NCBI GenBank assembly: GCA_026786045.1
Contig: JAJAYV010000393.1
Coordinates: 1 to 6,107, forward strand
Length of the DNA: 6,107 bases
Reading direction: 5' to 3'
Origin: Frankiaceae bacterium
Lineage (GTDB): Bacteria > Actinomycetota > Actinomycetes > Mycobacteriales > SCTD01
Part shown: in pieces, positions 5,592-6,107 of the stretch
Numbering within the stretch: position 1 is the first letter of the stretch
Layout of the letters: the number at the start of each line of letters is the position of its first letter
Notes under the pieces: model-generated
Database searches by the model: none
Told to the model about the DNA's origin: nothing
The model's input: the letters and a program-made list of their open reading frames with translations, nothing else
Program-made: the position numbers and the translations under genes

Positions 5592-5619
5592 GACCTGGCC
5601 GAACTGGAGTGCCGCGCGG

Positions 5620-6107
5620 CTACCGCTCACTGGGCAGCGCGAGCTGCAGCGGCTCGACCCGCCCGCGGCGGACGAGCAGCCCGCGGCCGGGGAGCACGTC
5701 GCCGCCGGTCGCGCGCGACAGCCGCACGCCGAGCAGGTCGCCGTCACCGGAGGACTGCGGCGACAGCAGCACGCCGGCCCGTGCCTTGCGCAGGTCGACG
5801 ACGAAGCCGCGGTAGCCGGTGACGAGCTCCTCGGTCGTGCCGGCGGCCACGACGACCGTGCCGGCGTCGCGGGCCTCCCGCACCGCCTTCTCCAGGACGT
5901 AGGACAGGCCGCTGTCGACGAGCAGCTCGGCGTCGTCGACCAGCAGCAGGCAGCGGCCGTCGCCCACAAGCGCTTCGAGCTCGGCGGAGGCGTCGCGGGA
6001 GGTGACGCAGCCGGGCAGCTCGCGCAGCGGGGAGGTGCGCGGGGCCACCGCGACGACCCGCAGTCCGCTGCGCCGCAGGCCGGCGGCGATCGTCAGCAGC
6101 GCGCTGC
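5620..6107 (-). CDS. FtsK/SpoIIIE (EccC-like) ATPase, C-terminal part only
   Basis: The last 161 codons of a large ATPase run from the window edge. The fragment opens with ALLTIAAGLRRSGLRVVAVAP, the helix and strand that directly follow the Walker A loop in FtsK/SpoIIIE-type domains; the P-loop itself lies just outside. A Walker B-like strand LLLVDDAELL (Asp57-Asp58 of the fragment) and the C-terminal pattern YRGFVVDLRKARAGVLL, then GDLLGVRL and PGRGLLV, match the final ATPase module of EccC-like or FHA-FtsK/SpoIIIE proteins of actinobacteria. Such proteins are multi-domain motors of type VII-like secretion or related orphan systems. Terminal modules are often catalytically degenerate, which cannot be judged here. 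The GTG at 6048 is not taken as a start, because the conserved sequence continues upstream without a stop. An FHA domain or extra ATPase modules would be outside the window. Confidence 0.85.
   Translation of the reverse strand, partial: SALLTIAAGLRRSGLRVVAVAPRTSPLRELPGCVTSRDASAELEALVGDGRCLLLVDDAELLVDSGLSYVLEKAVREARDAGTVVVAAGTTEELVTGYRGFVVDLRKARAGVLLSPQSSGDGDLLGVRLSRATGGDVLPGRGLLVRRGRVEPLQLALPSER

Overview
This window is very GC-rich (above 70% by eye, with third codon positions almost always G or C) and uses GTG starts heavily. Its protein families are typical of actinobacteria: a WS/DGAT-type acyltransferase, a DUF6912-like protein, DUF3072, an M. tuberculosis-like RocA/PruA and an FtsK/EccC-like ATPase. 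A high-GC soil-type actinomycete fits best. A Geodermatophilales-like host is only a guess. Genes are packed tightly, and no stretch over 125 bp lacks a gene.

Left part (1-2389, plus strand): the 3' part of a wax-ester/triacylglycerol synthase gene overlaps a patatin-like lipid acyl hydrolase by GTGA. A DUF6912-like gene of unknown function follows 8 bp later. This looks like one operon pairing synthesis and hydrolysis of neutral lipid. It ends 6 bp from a convergent gene.

Middle part (2396-4781): a secreted lipoprotein gene (minus) and pruA (plus) diverge from only 28 bp. pruA encodes the 543-residue glutamate-semialdehyde dehydrogenase that completes proline breakdown to glutamate. All key residues are present, but no proline dehydrogenase gene is next to it in the window. 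It appears to lack a Shine-Dalgarno and may be leaderless.

Right part (4808-6107, minus strand): in transcription order there is the C-terminal end of an FtsK/SpoIIIE (EccC-like) ATPase, a 123-bp gap with a hairpin and a palindrome, a stand-alone cyclic-nucleotide-binding protein, and a small DUF3072 protein. The DUF3072 gene is preceded by a perfect actinobacterial LexA/SOS box, TCGAAC-TGCT-GTTCGA, just upstream of a strong AGGAGG ribosome binding site. This is the most interesting signal in the window, because it predicts that a protein of unknown function is induced by DNA damage. pruA and DUF3072 converge on a GC-rich hairpin that may terminate both.

No RNA genes, CRISPR arrays, insertion sequences or phage genes were seen.
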